Shown here one piece after another: positions 1 to 12,959 of a stretch of 64,000 nucleotides of DNA. The stretch is taken from contig CM114271.1 of assembly GCA_050084515.1 (NCBI GenBank), forward strand, positions 13,702,001-13,766,000, written 5' to 3'. This stretch comes from Blasia pusilla. Taxonomy: Eukaryota; Marchantiophyta; Marchantiopsida; Blasiales. Below the pieces are notes generated by a model. It did no database searches and was not told where the DNA came from. It saw nothing but the letters and a program-made list of their open reading frames with translations. Positions within the stretch are counted from its first letter, which is position 1. The number at the start of each line of letters is the position of its first letter. The position numbers and the translations under genes were made by a program.

Positions 1-1078
1 GGTGAACTATTGTCATAAATATAAATGCCACTCCACAAAATATGCAATTCTTCCACTAGAGGGGCAAGATATATATATACATCTAAATTTAAACCACTAA
101 CAAATGCTTCCCTAGAATAATCAAGGCAAGTTGCACAAAGAAGTTTTTGGTGCAGAGCCGTCGTGGCAAGTTATAATTCACAAGCACCATAGGCCAGGTT
201 GACCAAACTGAATTCTTATCACAGAAAGGATTCACCCTGTCCAAGGCCAGACCAAAACGACAATTGCGAGCCTCTTGGCTAAACTCAGGCCAAGTTTGAT
301 CAATATGAGGCCATTGTTTTGAATCCCCTATGTGACGAACTAGACCATCAGAGCTCTTTTTTTTATGTCCAAGTCATAAGTTCAGCTATGTTTCTACAAC
401 TATACATTCGCTTCAGTCTTGGTATAATAGGAAAATGTCGTAGAACCTTCACCAGTAGCTTGCTCTTTCCTACATCTTTGAACCTACTAGATCCGCATTG
501 CTACAAGTCCTTATCTTCCCCCCGAAAGAGCATACATCCTTTAGGACAGACATGTATTTGTATGTACTTTAGACCAAGTTTTGTCACAAGGTTCTTTGCC
601 ACATACTGATTCTTTGGGGCTATATTTTGCTCGGGTAGGATTTGACAGGTCAACAATCTCAAAAGCTCATCAACTGTTACGTTGGGAATACTATGCACTC
701 CACAAATGTTTAAAAATAGCATCGTGAAAGCAATTTTACTAGACTTGCAACCAGGATACAATGGTTTACAAGAAGCTTCTAAAAGTTCCTTTTTTGCTGC
801 CCAAGCATCTAATCCACCCTTGCCATGTTCTTGATCAACCCCAGTTTCATCCTCTTTCTCATATTCCATTGGATCCCGTTGATCAAAATTGTGAAAAGCT
901 TCACTTATCATCCTTCCCACATCCATATCTTGGTCTACATCAAGAATTGTGGGCTCTTCTACAATTCTTGGACCTTGTGTACATTGATTGGTGGCAGATT
1001 CTAGATTCCCACTAGAGTTCAAATCCTCGGCCCTCTTCCACTCATCATCAGATGAGTCATAATCTACATGGTTTCTTC
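1..1078 (-). pseudogene. CACTA (En/Spm) TNP2-like transposase fragment, broken
   Basis: Reading the minus strand from about 1,078 down to 1 gives the N-terminal half of a TNP2-type CACTA transposase, the cut-and-paste enzyme of En/Spm elements. Recognisable blocks, in order, are an acidic stretch (DYDSSDDEW), LYPGCKSSKIAF, a LGLKYIQIHVCPKGCMLF segment, then KVLRHFPIIPRLKRMY, RFGLALDRVNPF and WPMVLVNYNLP, all in TNP2 order. Breaks: an in-frame TAG at 501-503, then a frameshift in a run of eight A (minus strand) near 355-362, where the next blocks continue in another frame. The first ORF has no ATG at its apparent start and is open back to about 1,075. The element continues beyond the left edge, so its catalytic core and ends are not visible. 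Family recognition is firm; activity is excluded by the breaks. Confidence 0.85.
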
Positions 1079-2003
1079 ATATTCTCAAAGGAGGATGCCT
1101 TGGAATTTAATTAAATGTTTCTCTACCACAGTAAGTAGTATAAATCTAATGCCTTTGCATTTTGGCAAGGACATCGGATTTTTTTAATTCCTAGATTTTT
1201 GGCTGATTCTTTCTCCCTTCGCCAAATCTTCTTGTTATGAGTGGCAACCCGTTCTCAATCACTGACAAATCTCCTATTGCAAGGGGCGTCTACATGCGTC
1301 ATTTTGATGGTCTAAGAAACTAGAAACATAAAAAAATTGGGTGCTCCAACTATAGCTATTTTACTTAGATTCCATAGGCTTCCTTCAATTTAACCTCAAA
1401 TTTCGAAACTAAAAAGCACTTCCAAACAATTAGAATGGGGAAATCTATTGCTTTATATGTTCATCCAGTTTTAGGTAGCAAAATGATTGGGATAGATGAA
1501 GTGCATGTTAAATAGTCTTCTATATAAGTTCACCTACCATACATATTGGCAAGTGGTTACTTAGTAGGCTATTATAATGTCTAGAAAACTTCGTAGAAAA
1601 CATGAATATTTTTTAAGAAGACATGGGACTTACAGAATCTTTGACCTTGAACTTTGTGAGAAGAAGTGAAGATCTCACTGTAAATTTTGTGAAACAAGTA
1701 TGGTGGTTTTTTGGAGCTCTTCTCCACAAACTCAAGCTTGGTTGCTTCGGGCTATCAATTTTTGAGGTTCGATCTTGACAAATTTCAGGTCCTTGCGCTC
1801 CTCATTCAAAGTTAACTCACTCCAATAGGCGCTGGATGAACAACCTGAATTCCAAAAATTCAATAGTTGTTAACAAGGAGAGTCCCATCATGATAAGGCT
1901 CTGATTTGATAAGTAAGTTAATAGCTAATTTTTTGAAATTATGGATGCATAATTAGCCAATGCTAGCTATTTGTAAAAGGAGATAATTTTGCTGGTCTCT
2001 GGT
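1079..2003. other. No gene seen; AT-rich flank of the CACTA relic
   Basis: I see no conserved protein or RNA in this stretch. ORFs on both strands are short and broken. It probably belongs to the CACTA element or other decayed repeats. Confidence 0.4.
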
Positions 2004-2036
2004 TCTGTTATGAACCTGAGAAGGGTTCATAACAGA
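2004..2036. repeat. Perfect 13-bp inverted repeat with 7-nt loop
   Basis: TCTGTTATGAACC at 2,004-2,016 is repeated as its exact reverse complement at 2,024-2,036. It is probably a remnant of transposon or LTR ends; no terminator role can be assigned in this context. Confidence 0.6.
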
Positions 2037-2669
2037 CATCTGAAAGTAGAATATAAACATACATAACCATGGCGGGGATTGATGCACACATACAAACAAG
2101 AATAACCCCCAATTTTGATCATAAAACCGCCTTTACATCCGTGCCTTAAGCTTGGGGAATCATTGACTTAATCCTTGCTCCTCGTCGATCTGCACATAAT
2201 TAGATGGCACAAAACCACATCCGTCAAAATCATTTAGAGCCGCAACTATTATCACCAATATCAGACCAACATCCTCTATCAAACTTAGTCTTAAAAATTT
2301 ATGGAAATAACAATACTCTTCAAAACCTAGCTACCCACACTCTTCCTCTACAATACTTGCTTGTTACAAAACTTTGGAAGAAATCAATCAAGTGCACATG
2401 CAAACTAAATGGCAGCCAAGAGACAATCAACTCATTGAGTTACCGGCTCTACCAGGTTAACCAATAGTAATTTTTTACACAATATCAAGACACAATCAGA
2501 AGCAACTTCCAAGATATTAAGCAGCTCCATAATAAGCAGTCTCTATCTATCTCTCCTTCTGTCCGTTTTGCAATCCACACTCATAGCTTTCATCTGTTCA
2601 CAAAGCTAGAAAAACATAAAGAAAATTAAAATGTGGAGGGTGGTGGAGAAGATGTACTAGAACACAATG

Positions 2670-2867
2670 GACGATAGTGGAGTAGGCATCCGGGTGGGCA
2701 ACAACTCTACTATTGCCCTCATGTTTGCTGATGACTTTGGTGGCCTAGAGGAAAGAGGAGAGAAACTCCAAGCGATGATCTCCATGACCAAAATCAGGTA
2801 AGACATGTGGGGCATGGAGGCAAATGTACTGAAGAAAGGCCACAAGAAGGTGAACGATATTATTTTG
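2670..2867 (+). pseudogene. LINE-type reverse transcriptase scrap
   Basis: The plus strand translates as GIRVGNNSTIALMFADDFGG, then LEERGEKLQAM, a TAA stop, and DMWGMEANVLKKGHKKV. The FADD box preceded by a short hydrophobic strand, with WGMEAN about 25 residues later, is the arrangement of the catalytic YADD/FADD block and following helix in non-LTR (LINE) reverse transcriptases. Only about 65 codons are recognisable, with one in-frame stop and no flanking endonuclease. A retron or group II intron RT is less likely in this repeat-rich nuclear context. Confidence 0.55.
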
Positions 2868-5800
2868 CACATACTTGTGAAGGCCGTAAATAGCTTTGGT
2901 GGTACCAACTCAGCAATTTCAAAACAGGTTATTGCTCTTTCTGTTGTAAATTTCACACAAGTGAATGTACGTTTCATCGATCTCCACTACCACACATTGT
3001 GTAGCATTCCTCTTTTGTTCCTATCCTCCTCTCTTTGGGATTAAGGGAACACACATTCCATATTTTGAATTAAAATTTGACAAAACTACTAATATTGCAC
3101 AAATTTTTTAAGGTGTGCCAATTCGGGATTCACAAGATACATGGGTTCAATTTTGCATAGGATGTGACATCTTAAGAGATCTAAAGACCAAGGATATAGT
3201 GGAGGTCAAATATCTATTGAAAAAAAGGTAAGGCACATACTAGAGCTTCTTATGAAATTTTGGTTTCCATGTAGTAGAGTAATTGATATCTTGACTTTTA
3301 AGATCATAGTTTAATGGATATTATCATTTGTATACAAAAGAGTTGAATCATAGACTTAAATTGCTGAATTAAGTTGGGTTATGTTTTGCAGAGCTGGTAA
3401 CATCTTGAGTTTGGAGCTAGATATGTCGCAACGCATCACTTATAACTATGATGATGCAATCAATCAAAACTGAGCGGAAGCAAATATTGAACTTTTGCTG
3501 ATGGAGAAGATGAGAGCCCTTATTTTGCCTTTGATTCCCATCTTCCAACCCTTGCATGTCACGACCCTCATAACCAAGCAAACTCCAAGCCGAACATCAT
3601 AACTTTAGGGGGCTCACACTAGGATGGTTGAGCTTTGGAGAGGTCTCTTGGAAGAGTCCCAAGAGATGAAACGTGCGAAAAGAGTTTGTGCATTTCATGA
3701 ATTTATTTTCGCGATGAGGAAACCTAGAACAAACGTGAACCAAGACTTGAGAGGAGTCGAGTCTAGGAAGGTTAGTTGCCAAAGAGGTGAGAATCGGATC
3801 TGGAACGAGACTAGCGTTTGGGGTTTTGACTTTGTTTAGGACCATCATGTTGGGACTCAGAACCCAAACCTGGTCTAGGGGAGTGAATTTCAAAAGCCAC
3901 ACTTGGATTCTAGTCCGTGACTCATTTTAGTAAGTCTCGGTTAGGGATTGTCAAGATCCCTTCAATGCCGGGACATCACATCAGAAATAAAGCGCTCTGT
4001 CATTTTTCATAACATCCGTCCCTTGCTGGAATATGGGATCAAACCGCTTGTTTTGCATGTTAGATCCCATTATGATCCCTAACAATGTTGTTTTTCCTTC
4101 CAAATCCTCCCCTTGAAGAGTTGGGGCTGGAAATCAAATCTTTGCCAAAGCTGAGATTTTCTATGCAGCTACGTCTGACAACAATTTGGGCTGTAAATTT
4201 GATTACTGCTTGGCCCTTAGATCCCTTGTGTTGTCCCAATGAATTCTGCTGAAACTGTTCTTTGAATTCCTTCCAAATTCTTTCTTGCTGGAGTTCTGAC
4301 CAAAATTGTAAATCTGGTAGTCCGTTGCTACTTCTCCAAGACTCCTTGAATCAGCCTCGTGAAGCTGAGATTGAACGTTGCGCTATGCTCTGGCTTTGGG
4401 AGAATCTTAGGAGGAGAGTAGTCGCAGCATCATATCTCCGTGTTGTATCATAATCCGTGCTTAAATAGTTGGCTCCGTAGATGTGGGAATGAGTGTATTG
4501 ATGATGGGGCTGCAAAGAGCATGGATTAATGAATGGGAGGATGTGACCAGTGCACGAGAGCACAACATGGAGAAAGTGCCAAAGTGGAAAGAGGTGTTGA
4601 TTGACATGAGGGGTTAATAATGTACACTGAGGTAACAACTTATTCGTACAAATGGGGCAGCATATTGCGTGGCACTCGACTATTACTATCCACATACTCT
4701 TATGGGAAAGAATGTTGGAGGCTAATCAGAAGGGTAACCTGAACTTTTTTCAGGTGAGGCACTTGCATCATCACACTCCCCTAAAGCCAAGATCTATCAT
4801 ATTGTTGTCACATTGTTAGTAGTTGGTGTGAGACAAAGACAACCCTTTAGGCGACAGGGCAGTGAGTAGCATGATATAATATTGCATCGCAATACTCAAT
4901 AGTATTTGAGGATTGGCTTCCAAGTTCTTTTTATAGTATAATTCTATTAGATTCTATTTTTCCATAATTATTTTTAAAATTAGATCATTGTCACATTGTT
5001 AGTAGTTTGTGTGAGAATCTTGGGGGCAGAGCTCAAATCCATCCCAAGTTCAACACTACAGAACCCTTAGAGATAGTGAGATGACCAACAACTACGAATA
5101 GCGTTGGCAGAAGTCCAAGCCCTTCTCGTAGGAAGCCACATTCCAGAGATTCTTATCACGTGCTCATGAAAGAACATTCAATAATAGCTTCACAATAATT
5201 TACAGACTACGATGTATAAGGCATGATTTCCTGCGCACCACACCGACGAACAACCACAAACCAGTCGGTTGTTAGAAAAATCTCCAACCCACATCTTCCC
5301 ACTCACCTTCTACCTAAGCAATCAAGAGAGCTCCCAATGCACAAGGCCAACATAGACTCCCACAAAAATCAAACGTGCAGCATGAGCAAACGGCTAGCGT
5401 TTCTACAAACAACAATCTTTGATGCCTTCTGTCGCACCCTCGGTAGATCGACAGCACTACTTAGCTTCCCGAGACGTCATAGAGTTCTTACACTTGTGAT
5501 TGATGAGCTAGAAAAAGAAGCATAGAAACAACTACAACATCAAAGTAGAACCCCAAAGAAGAGGTGAAATGGACAAAGTAAAAAGACACGTTTGAGAGGA
5601 AAAACGGAAACCGCACCTGAAAGTCCAGTAGGAGATTGTCTTAGGCTGGTATTTCTTGGCTTCCTTCAATGTCCTTGAGAATCTTGACCACCTCGAGCAT
5701 GACTTCCTAGGCAATCCATGAGTAGTGAACACCATCTCCTATCAGCAACATGTGGAAGCCATAGTTGGACAGGGTGAAACAAGACCTCATACGTTTGTAG

Positions 5801-7884
5801 AACACTCCAAGGAAGCAGATGCACAACCTGGCAGCATTCTTGATGTCTGGCTGTTGACAAGTTGTGTTGGCCTTGTTTGGGAGAGCTCACTCTTTCCCCA
5901 TAGCAGATCCGGTTCCCATTTATAAACTCTGAGCTCGGTTGATGCTAGATCCGAAACAAGACTATCCAAATTTTGATTTAATCGGTTAGTTTGGATGTAA
6001 TGTGTTGGATCACGCTGAAATTACTGTCTGTTGGTAAGGACTATTGTGCATAGATTGTATCGTGAGATGGCCAAGGTCCTTAGGAACTACAAATCTAGAT
6101 CCAAGAGAATTATATATGGTACCTTCAGAAGTTGAGCTCTCTTGTTATCCAAGAATGATGACGAGGGATGTGCGACTCAAAGACAGTTACTCGCTCCGTT
6201 GAAGGTTTGGTTTGATCTTTCGCTTCAACCAAGCTCGGAGACTAAAGCTTTTTTCTAGGTTTAAACTTCGAGCTCAGAGCTTGTTCCGCCTCGAGTCTTG
6301 TTTCCTTTATAATGAAAGGTTCAAATGGTCCACAAATCCAAGAGCCTACATGACGAAAAACAGAGAGGCATTCCAATGTAAACCTTAAGCTAAGAAAAAC
6401 CCACCTACCTGGAAATTCTTGCATCCGTGACACTTGAAGATGACAAAGACAAAGTTGGGAATTTGGATTGTGAAGGTTGGGATCCTCAATTCCAAGATTG
6501 AAGTGCCCGTGTTCCAACCCAAGACAAGACCGTCATCACCCGATGTTCCTCTTCTGCCCTATCCAGACTGAAGCCAAGAAGCGAATCAGATAGCGCAAGC
6601 TTGTGGAATCCCTATGGCTTTCCCGACACACTCAAATCTGCGCGGATGTGATTCATGAAATCCCCTTCCACTCCAACAAATCCCACTCCTCCTTGGATTT
6701 CATTCCTCTAGAGCAGCGATTCCATCCACAAGCCTCTGCCCTCATTCTCCAGCCACCCCACAAATTGTGAAGGCTCACATACAACAACTCACTTAGCACG
6801 GGTCCCTCATTCCTCCTTCGCCATCCTGCACATTTTCAAGACAACACGTGATTACAAGAAAAGTGTGCCTTCCAAATAGAGTCCCGCTGTTCCGCTTGAC
6901 GCGGATCCCTGCACCCTGAAAACAAGTAATTCCAACATAAGACCAATGCCACAAGTATGAATGGGTGGGTGATGAAAAGATTTAGTATAGGGTTTACGGA
7001 TGATGGAGGGCACATCTCAATTGTCACTTGCCTCACATGCTAAAAATGAGGCCACAACCACCATTGAACGAAAATAGGTCAACGCCGCGATCCGGACCTC
7101 CTCTCTCCCTCTCCTACGCACCTAACACTCTCTCTCCTCTTTCTATCTCTCTATCCCTACATCTACACTATGAGATTCAAATCTCAGTCCATCTACATAC
7201 AAAAGCATGCCCCCTCGATCTTCTGCATAGCAGCGATAGAATTGTGCGGATGTAGCAAGATGCTTGGGAGATCTAGACAAAATCACAAATTCATACTTGA
7301 ACATCCATTGCCTCTACTGTTCTCTCCAATCTCCCACCGAAAAGGGTGTTTCCCGTGTGCGGGAGGATTTCCTATTCATATAAACATAATATAATTTTAG
7401 CAATTAAATTTTTTTTAATAGTTTTCCATCTTTATTTAATTTGTCACAAATTAAATTTTTAGTTCCCAACTTCTAAAACTCCTATTTTTGCAACTATTAG
7501 TACTATCGTTATACATTCCATGTCATTTTGTAAATGAAACTAATTAAAATTCATATTTTAATTAATTAAAATTTTATACATTCATCATAGTTTTAGTCCT
7601 CTTTTACAACTAAGTTCAACTAAATTTAGTTTTTACGGGTTCAAAGTAGTTTTTAATAAGACAGGTCATTTTTTAAGATTATTTTATAAGAAAGTCTTTA
7701 ACAATTAATTTTTTGTTATTAAACAAAATTTGCCACATCAATTTTTCTAGTCCATCTTAGTTGTATTTTAGGACTAAATTTTGACATGTTGGAACTTTTA
7801 GCCTATCTAGTTGTAAGACTAGTGCTTATGGACTTAGTTGTAAATTTTCTAGTGCTAAATCACTCTTTTCCTTCTAGTGAAGTC
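2868..7884. other. Intergenic repeat debris; possible LTR start at 3,557
   Basis: No intact gene is recognised. A sequence beginning TGTCACGACCC at 3,557 looks like a plant LTR start, but I find no partner or TSD. ORFs near 3.6, 4.3, 5.2-5.9, 6.2 and 7.0 kb show no family signature. From about 7,389 to 7,780 the DNA becomes very AT-rich with no coding potential. Confidence 0.35.
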
Positions 7885-9061
7885 TTTGTGGCACATGCTC
7901 ACGATAACCTCCATGAGCTCATGACGCCACACTCCTCTCTCGAAATCCACGTTGTTGCACTAATGGTGCAACAAATCATGATTGCTCTCGTGCGAGACTC
8001 ATGGCTGCTACACTCTTCTCAACTATGTTGCACTCAATACACTCCGACATCTCAAAAACATCTCTCAACTTAGGTGAGGTGCACATCAAAAGTACCGCAT
8101 CCCTCATCTGTTTCCTCACGTTTCGTTCCAGCATCCCATACCATGCTTGAACAACCTTTGTTAACCCTTGAGTGACACTAATCAAACGACGTAGGCTAGT
8201 TGATGCCTCCCACAAACTCTCTCTTATGTGCCCATGAAAGGCGTGGATTCTCTATACCTTCTCAGTCTGTACCCATGGTAGGTTCTTCGCAACTCCGCAA
8301 AGAACTCAGCCACATGATTGAACCTAGGACGATCCAAGTGCTCCAGTCTGACTCACTCCTCCGTGACTCTCACCAATGGAAGAGGAAGTAGCCTCCCCTA
8401 GCTCCTCCTCCTCATCTGGAAATGGCTCAATCCATGACACTAATGTGGATCATAGTAGAGTCTCCAGGCCTCAATCTCGGAAGCGTACCTATCGGAGAAC
8501 TCATGGTAATGGTCCATGGGCGCCCCCTCTAGATGTTGGAATACCCCGTTCCATGTTGTGAAAGTTTTGAACTCTCTAGACTTCCTATCCCTCTATGAGT
8601 TGCACCACTCCTTAACTCGGAAATGAAGTTCTGCAACTCAATAGTACCAATAGCTCCCAAATATCTACGCAGTTTTCTACCTCCGTTTGTCCATCTTATA
8701 CGCTCAAATGGTAGGACCACTCCATTTGTGCAGTGATGCACTAACAAACTCCTTTATGCCCTCCCCCTTGTCCGAAGAGGACATAGAAGGAGGTTGATAT
8801 GGTCCTTCACGTGGAGATTCTCAAAACCTTCCGCCACTTCACATAAACCCTTTAGGGCTTCTCTTGAGCACACCACCTTATCTCTCAAAGTCCCAAAAAG
8901 ATGATGTGATGATCCTTATGCCCCCTCAGAAAATTACTCTCAACCTCGCAAGTAATCCCTCAATCATTTGAAATTAATATATGCGGCATTCAATCTACAT
9001 TCCCTCTCATTGAGATGTGTAGTGTGCCGCAACAATCGGCGTGACGTAGCAAATAATTAGT
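7885..9061 (-). pseudogene. Gag relic of the methyltransferase-bearing gypsy family (copy 4)
   Basis: On the minus strand this region matches the gag of element 1 at protein and DNA level. The fragment LRRLISVTQGLTKVVQAWYG, then SPKLRDVFEMSECIECN and SLAREQS (8,215-7,976), parallels LRRLINVTQGVIEAQAIQSW, SPMLRDVLRTSENIERN and GSGREQS in element 1. The DNA at 8,200-8,950 carries the rest of gag in decayed form, with stops and indels. The 5' leader continues across the MITE insertion into 9,431-9,990. No protease, methyltransferase or RT part remains. It is much more degraded than elements 1 and 2, so it is an old insertion of the same family. Confidence 0.8.
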
Positions 9062-9430
9062 CTATTGTCCAAGGTTGCACGAAAACAGACATGTCAACAG
9101 ACATGCCTGACTCGCACCCAAGCCCGCTTGGAGCCCGCATCTGTTGTGTAGCCCGCAGCCGAGTCACGATGCAGGCTAGAGGTCTGGGCACGCTCAAGGC
9201 CCGCAAAGAGCCGGCCATAAATGCGGGCCTGGTACGGGCCGTGAGCTCACCATCCGCACTCAGGGCGGGCCTAGAGCTCACACCAGGCCCCCAACCCATG
9301 CCGCGACCGGGCTGCGAGCCACGCAACGAATCCGGGCACCAAGCGCGCTCAAGTGCGGGCCTCGGTACCCGTGCCGGCACCGACATGTCCGCGGATACAG
9401 AATTCGTCTGTGTGAAACCTTGTTATTGTC
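9062..9430. mobile_element. GC-rich hAT-like MITE with 8-bp TSD
   Basis: A 353-bp GC-rich block (9,070-9,422) interrupts the leader of gag relic copy 4. Ends are CAAGGTTGCACGAAAACAGA on the left and, read inward from the right, CAAGGTTTCACACAGACGAA: imperfect TIRs sharing CAAGGTT and CAC. It is flanked by CTATTGTC (9,062-9,069) and TTATTGTC (9,423-9,430), a 7/8 match and the TSD length of hAT transposons. The interior is rich in GCCCG/CGGGC motifs on both strands, which makes both strands open by chance. There is no transposase. The insertion is confirmed by the ungapped homologous leader of element 1 (46,000-46,040). Confidence 0.78.
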
Positions 9431-9990
9431 TCATCAACATAGCATACCCTCAACTCTGGACATCCCACGTAGGTCTATGTACTCTAACCTCATACATCAA
9501 TGATGCTCTCAGCATCCCCACAACCCAATATTTGAAATAGCTATTGAATACCCAAAAATCCCTCATATGTGCAGGGCAAAAGACTAAAATGGGTAACCTG
9601 AAAAAATATCTATGTCGCTCCTCAAAAATTCCAAACCTCAACCCTAACTCGATCATAGAGAAAAATTCCTCTAGTGAGGTAGTTGTACTCCCTCAATATT
9701 GACGATGCTCAAACCTCCTTAATATATATTACATTGTCGCATTAATAGCAGCATTGAACAACTATCAACCACATGGAACCCAATAATAGGATACGATAGT
9801 CAATGGCATCCCCTCCCCTAGCAAAAATAAATGCTCTACTCCTCAATATTGGTGCGTTGCGGCCACAAGGGATGCGCCACGGCGTGGCAATTGGCGGTAC
9901 GTTGCAGCTACAAGCATCATGACACCATATTCAATTTTTGTCGAGGGGAAACCAATCACCAAGCATTACAAAGCGGAACACAAACTCAAA
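9431..9990 (-). pseudogene. 5' leader remnant of gag relic copy 4
   Basis: Similar to element 1 positions 46,010-46,570 on the minus strand. Shared blocks are CCCTCAACTC.GGACATCCCA, a GTAGGTCTATGT-type block and GATG.TCTCAGCATCC, followed by GCGG-rich leader sequence. It is noncoding leader in the family and fades out near 9,990. Confidence 0.65.
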
Positions 9991-11280
9991 TCCCATCAAT
10001 AAAAAAATCATATGTGATCACGATATGGTGCTCGTAGACAATCGATGACGGAACAACTGGACCAGTCTTGTTGGTGTCAAAGGCATAAAACACTTGTAGA
10101 TAACTCAATCCCAAGGAAATCCCAAGGGAGTACAACTAGGAAATCCTCTGCCAACTGATGTGCAACTGCCATTAGCTACTAATTAGTAGCTAATGGCAGT
10201 TGCACATCGGTCGGCAGAGGCCTAAAGTAAGTGGTGGTGGTTGCCCCCATCGTCCCTAAAAGTCATCCAATTAACAACAGGGGAACGACTACAATCAATG
10301 ACCGACATCAGTACCAACGAAAGGGGCAGGGAGACTACAGTAACGGCCGCCACTTGGTAGCTCGGCTTGATGCAATAGCTTTGGGCCACGAGGGCAAAGG
10401 TATTTTGAAATGGTTTCGCCATGGACAACACAGAGATGGAGTGGAGGGCGGGAAAAAAACCCGACACTAAGCGGCTACAGACTATGGCTACCTTGGTTTC
10501 AGACAGACGGGAAACGATATTTTAGGATATGCGGCTGCCTATTTGGGTTGCATGGCCAGAAGGAAAGGTACATCTTCAAGGGCATGAGGGCCAAAGGGCT
10601 AAGGTAGGCTAGACCCGACCAAGAGTCATATCGTGGTAGGATTCTTGCAAGATCGGATCAGTGGGAGGACATGTCGACTAGACATAAGAACCTGACACTA
10701 ATAACAGGCCTAGTGATTCTTTACCATGATTCAAAGCAATATGAGAATATCAATTGAAATTCTTGGTGTTTGAAGAGAGAAGAGAGGCATAAATTTCAAA
10801 ATTCTTGTTTGGGAGAAGAAAAAGATCTCAATGGCAAAAGATTCCAGATGGAGCTGTGACGATGATAAAACTTTGGAAGCATTTTTAGGGCTTTCCTGGT
10901 CGATTCAGCAATCTCGGTCCGCATCGGCCAAAATAAAATTTAATTCTTGTTTTTATCGTCTTGTAGAGCTTGTCGAGAGCTTTCCAATGCATCCAAAATT
11001 GTTTGATTCCAACATTCTGAGCTTTTGCAATAGCAATTTTAGTATAGGAAAGTGCAATTAATGAAGGAAAGTTGTGCAATTTGCTCTCTACAAGCCAACT
11101 TTGACTAGGTCTTCCATATAATTGGTAAATTTTGGAAAATTTGAGGTTAAGTTTTGTGTAGGAGTGGTGTATGCTTCAATTGGAGAAGTGGAGAGCCTGA
11201 AATTATGTTTTGTGAGGAAAATCATTCTTCATGGAGTATTCCTTAGTATAGTAGTAATCACATGCGAGAAGCTAGATAAG
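9991..11280. other. No gene seen, apart from a long palindrome
   Basis: ORFs here overlap in several frames without family signatures. The only distinct structure is the palindrome at 10,145-10,220. Confidence 0.35.
10145..10220. repeat. 76-bp loopless palindrome
   Basis: Two 38-nt arms meet at 10,182/10,183 with no spacer. CCTCTGCC at the left end mirrors GGCAGAGG at the right end, and the centre reads TAGCTACTAATTAGTAGCTA. The arms differ at only two positions (CCAACTGATG against CCGACCGATG). It may be a collapsed foldback transposon or two abutting TIRs. It could form a cruciform or, if transcribed, a hairpin. Confidence 0.85.
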
Positions 11281-12885
11281 TAGAATTACAATGTCTGGAA
11301 GTTTCATATGAAGAAATTTTTCATGGGTCAAGCACTATGGCAGCTTGTTATAGGTGATGAGGCCAAACCAAAAGGTGACTCAATAGACTTGAATGTTTGC
11401 GCTTGGAACAAACGTGCAAGGCAAGTAATCCTCTACTTTCAATAACAATCAGTTTGCCAATGATTGGTCACATTCAAGATGTTGATGGTCAAAAGGAGGC
11501 TTGGGATGCATTAGAAAAGTTCTTCTAGAAATCTAGAAAGGCCTGAAATATTCAATTAAAACAAAAATTAAATGAAGTGAGGAAAGGATCACAAAGCATC
11601 AATGATTATGTTTTGACTATTAGACATATTTTTTTATTAGTTCAATAGCTTTGGAGTGACTGTAGAAGATGATCATCTGATTTTGTTCACTCTTCAAGAC
11701 CTTCCAAAAACTTACAAGTCCTTTGAGACCTCTATCTCTATAAGAGAGAAGTATCCAATCTTTCAAAAGTTAGTCCCACGGTTAATTAGTGAGAAGATGC
11801 GCCTAGTAGGTAATGATAGGTTGCCTAGTAGGCAAGAGAGTGCGCTATTTGCATGTAATGGGTCAAACAAAGGCAAAGGTCATGGTAGAAGATTCTGTGC
11901 TCGTGGTGGATATCAAGCATATGGAGGAAGAGGCACTCAACATAACTTCACTCAATCAACTGCAAATTATTATCAGTCACAATCACAAGGTGGTGATGGT
12001 GGAAACCGTTGGGGTTGAGATGAGCAACCGAGGGTCCTTAGATCTTGAAATTACTATGGGATAATGGATCATCATGCAAAGTTTTGCTTCAAGAAGAAGG
12101 TAGATATGAGAATGGGAGCCTTACAACAACAAAACTATGTCGAGCAATGACATCAAGGGTAATATCAAGAACGAGAACATTTACAAAGTGAGCACCTCTT
12201 GGTCATGACTCATCATATGGGAGCAATAGTCAAGAAAGACTCAACAACAGATTGGTTCATCAACTCTAGTGTATCAAATCACGTGACCATACAAGCTAAA
12301 TGATTCAGTAGTATGGAGTCGGTAAAAGATCCTACAATGGTGCTTACAAGATATGATACTCAACATCATATCACGTATATCCATAAACTTCCAATTACAT
12401 CAGATGGTCTTTGTGCTCTTGGAAATATTTTCTATGTTTCTACTATCGCAAGAAATTTGATCTATGTAAGACAGATAGTAGAACATAGTTATCAAGTGAA
12501 GTTTAACATAGATGCTTTTTTCATTGAAACAATGGATGATCAAACTATAATAGTTAAAGGAAAAAGATTTGGTCGAATGTTCAAATTAGATGTTTCTATG
12601 CTAGAGATTCAAACAACTATATATGTTCAAACTCGCCAATAAGTCACATATCTAAATCTATGGCATAAGAGAATTGAGCATATGAAACTTCAAAGATTAC
12701 AAAATCTTTCCTCATCTAATCTAGTAATAAGACTTCCTACTATGTTAGAGAAATGCCTTGCTTGCCAATTTGTAAAACAAGCTAGATTTCCATTTCCAAA
12801 GCAAGATAGAAGAACATCCAAGATATTTGACTTGATTCACAATCATGTGTGGACAACATCACAACATAACCTTAGTGATTCCTAG
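11281..12885 (+). pseudogene. Ty1/copia gag to integrase-start relic
   Basis: The plus strand carries copia polyprotein blocks in order. They are a gag UBN2-type N-terminus (YNVWKFHMKKFFMGQALWQL), gag helices (KLNEVRKGSQSINDYVLTI; LFTLQDLPKTYKSFETSISI), a degraded zinc-knuckle tail (HHAKFCFKKK), a protease-like start (TDWFINSSVSNHV) and the GAG-pre-integrase domain (WHKRIEHMKLQRLQNL ending in CLACQF). Stops and frameshifts separate these, and the relic ends just after the pre-integrase zinc region, so RT and RNase H are missing. No LTR is identified. Copia assignment rests on domain order (integrase before RT) and the WH.R.GH-type block. Confidence 0.85.
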
Positions 12886-12959
12886 TATTTTGCTAATGTA
12901 AGTGTGTTTGGGCCTAGATCAGTAAGGAGAGTGTGATCTACTAAACGCAAGCTTCTGCG

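Noticed and set aside
3557-3980. Solo LTR starting TGTCACGACCC
   Set aside because: No TSD and no second copy in the window; kept only as a remark in the region note.
5640-5860. Minus-strand coding-like stretch (GFHMLLIGDGVHYSWIA)
   Set aside because: Short, ends in stops, no family recognised and no splice support.
9057-9540. Overlapping 109-149 aa ORFs on both strands
   Set aside because: They lie in the GC-rich MITE insertion and are a compositional effect.
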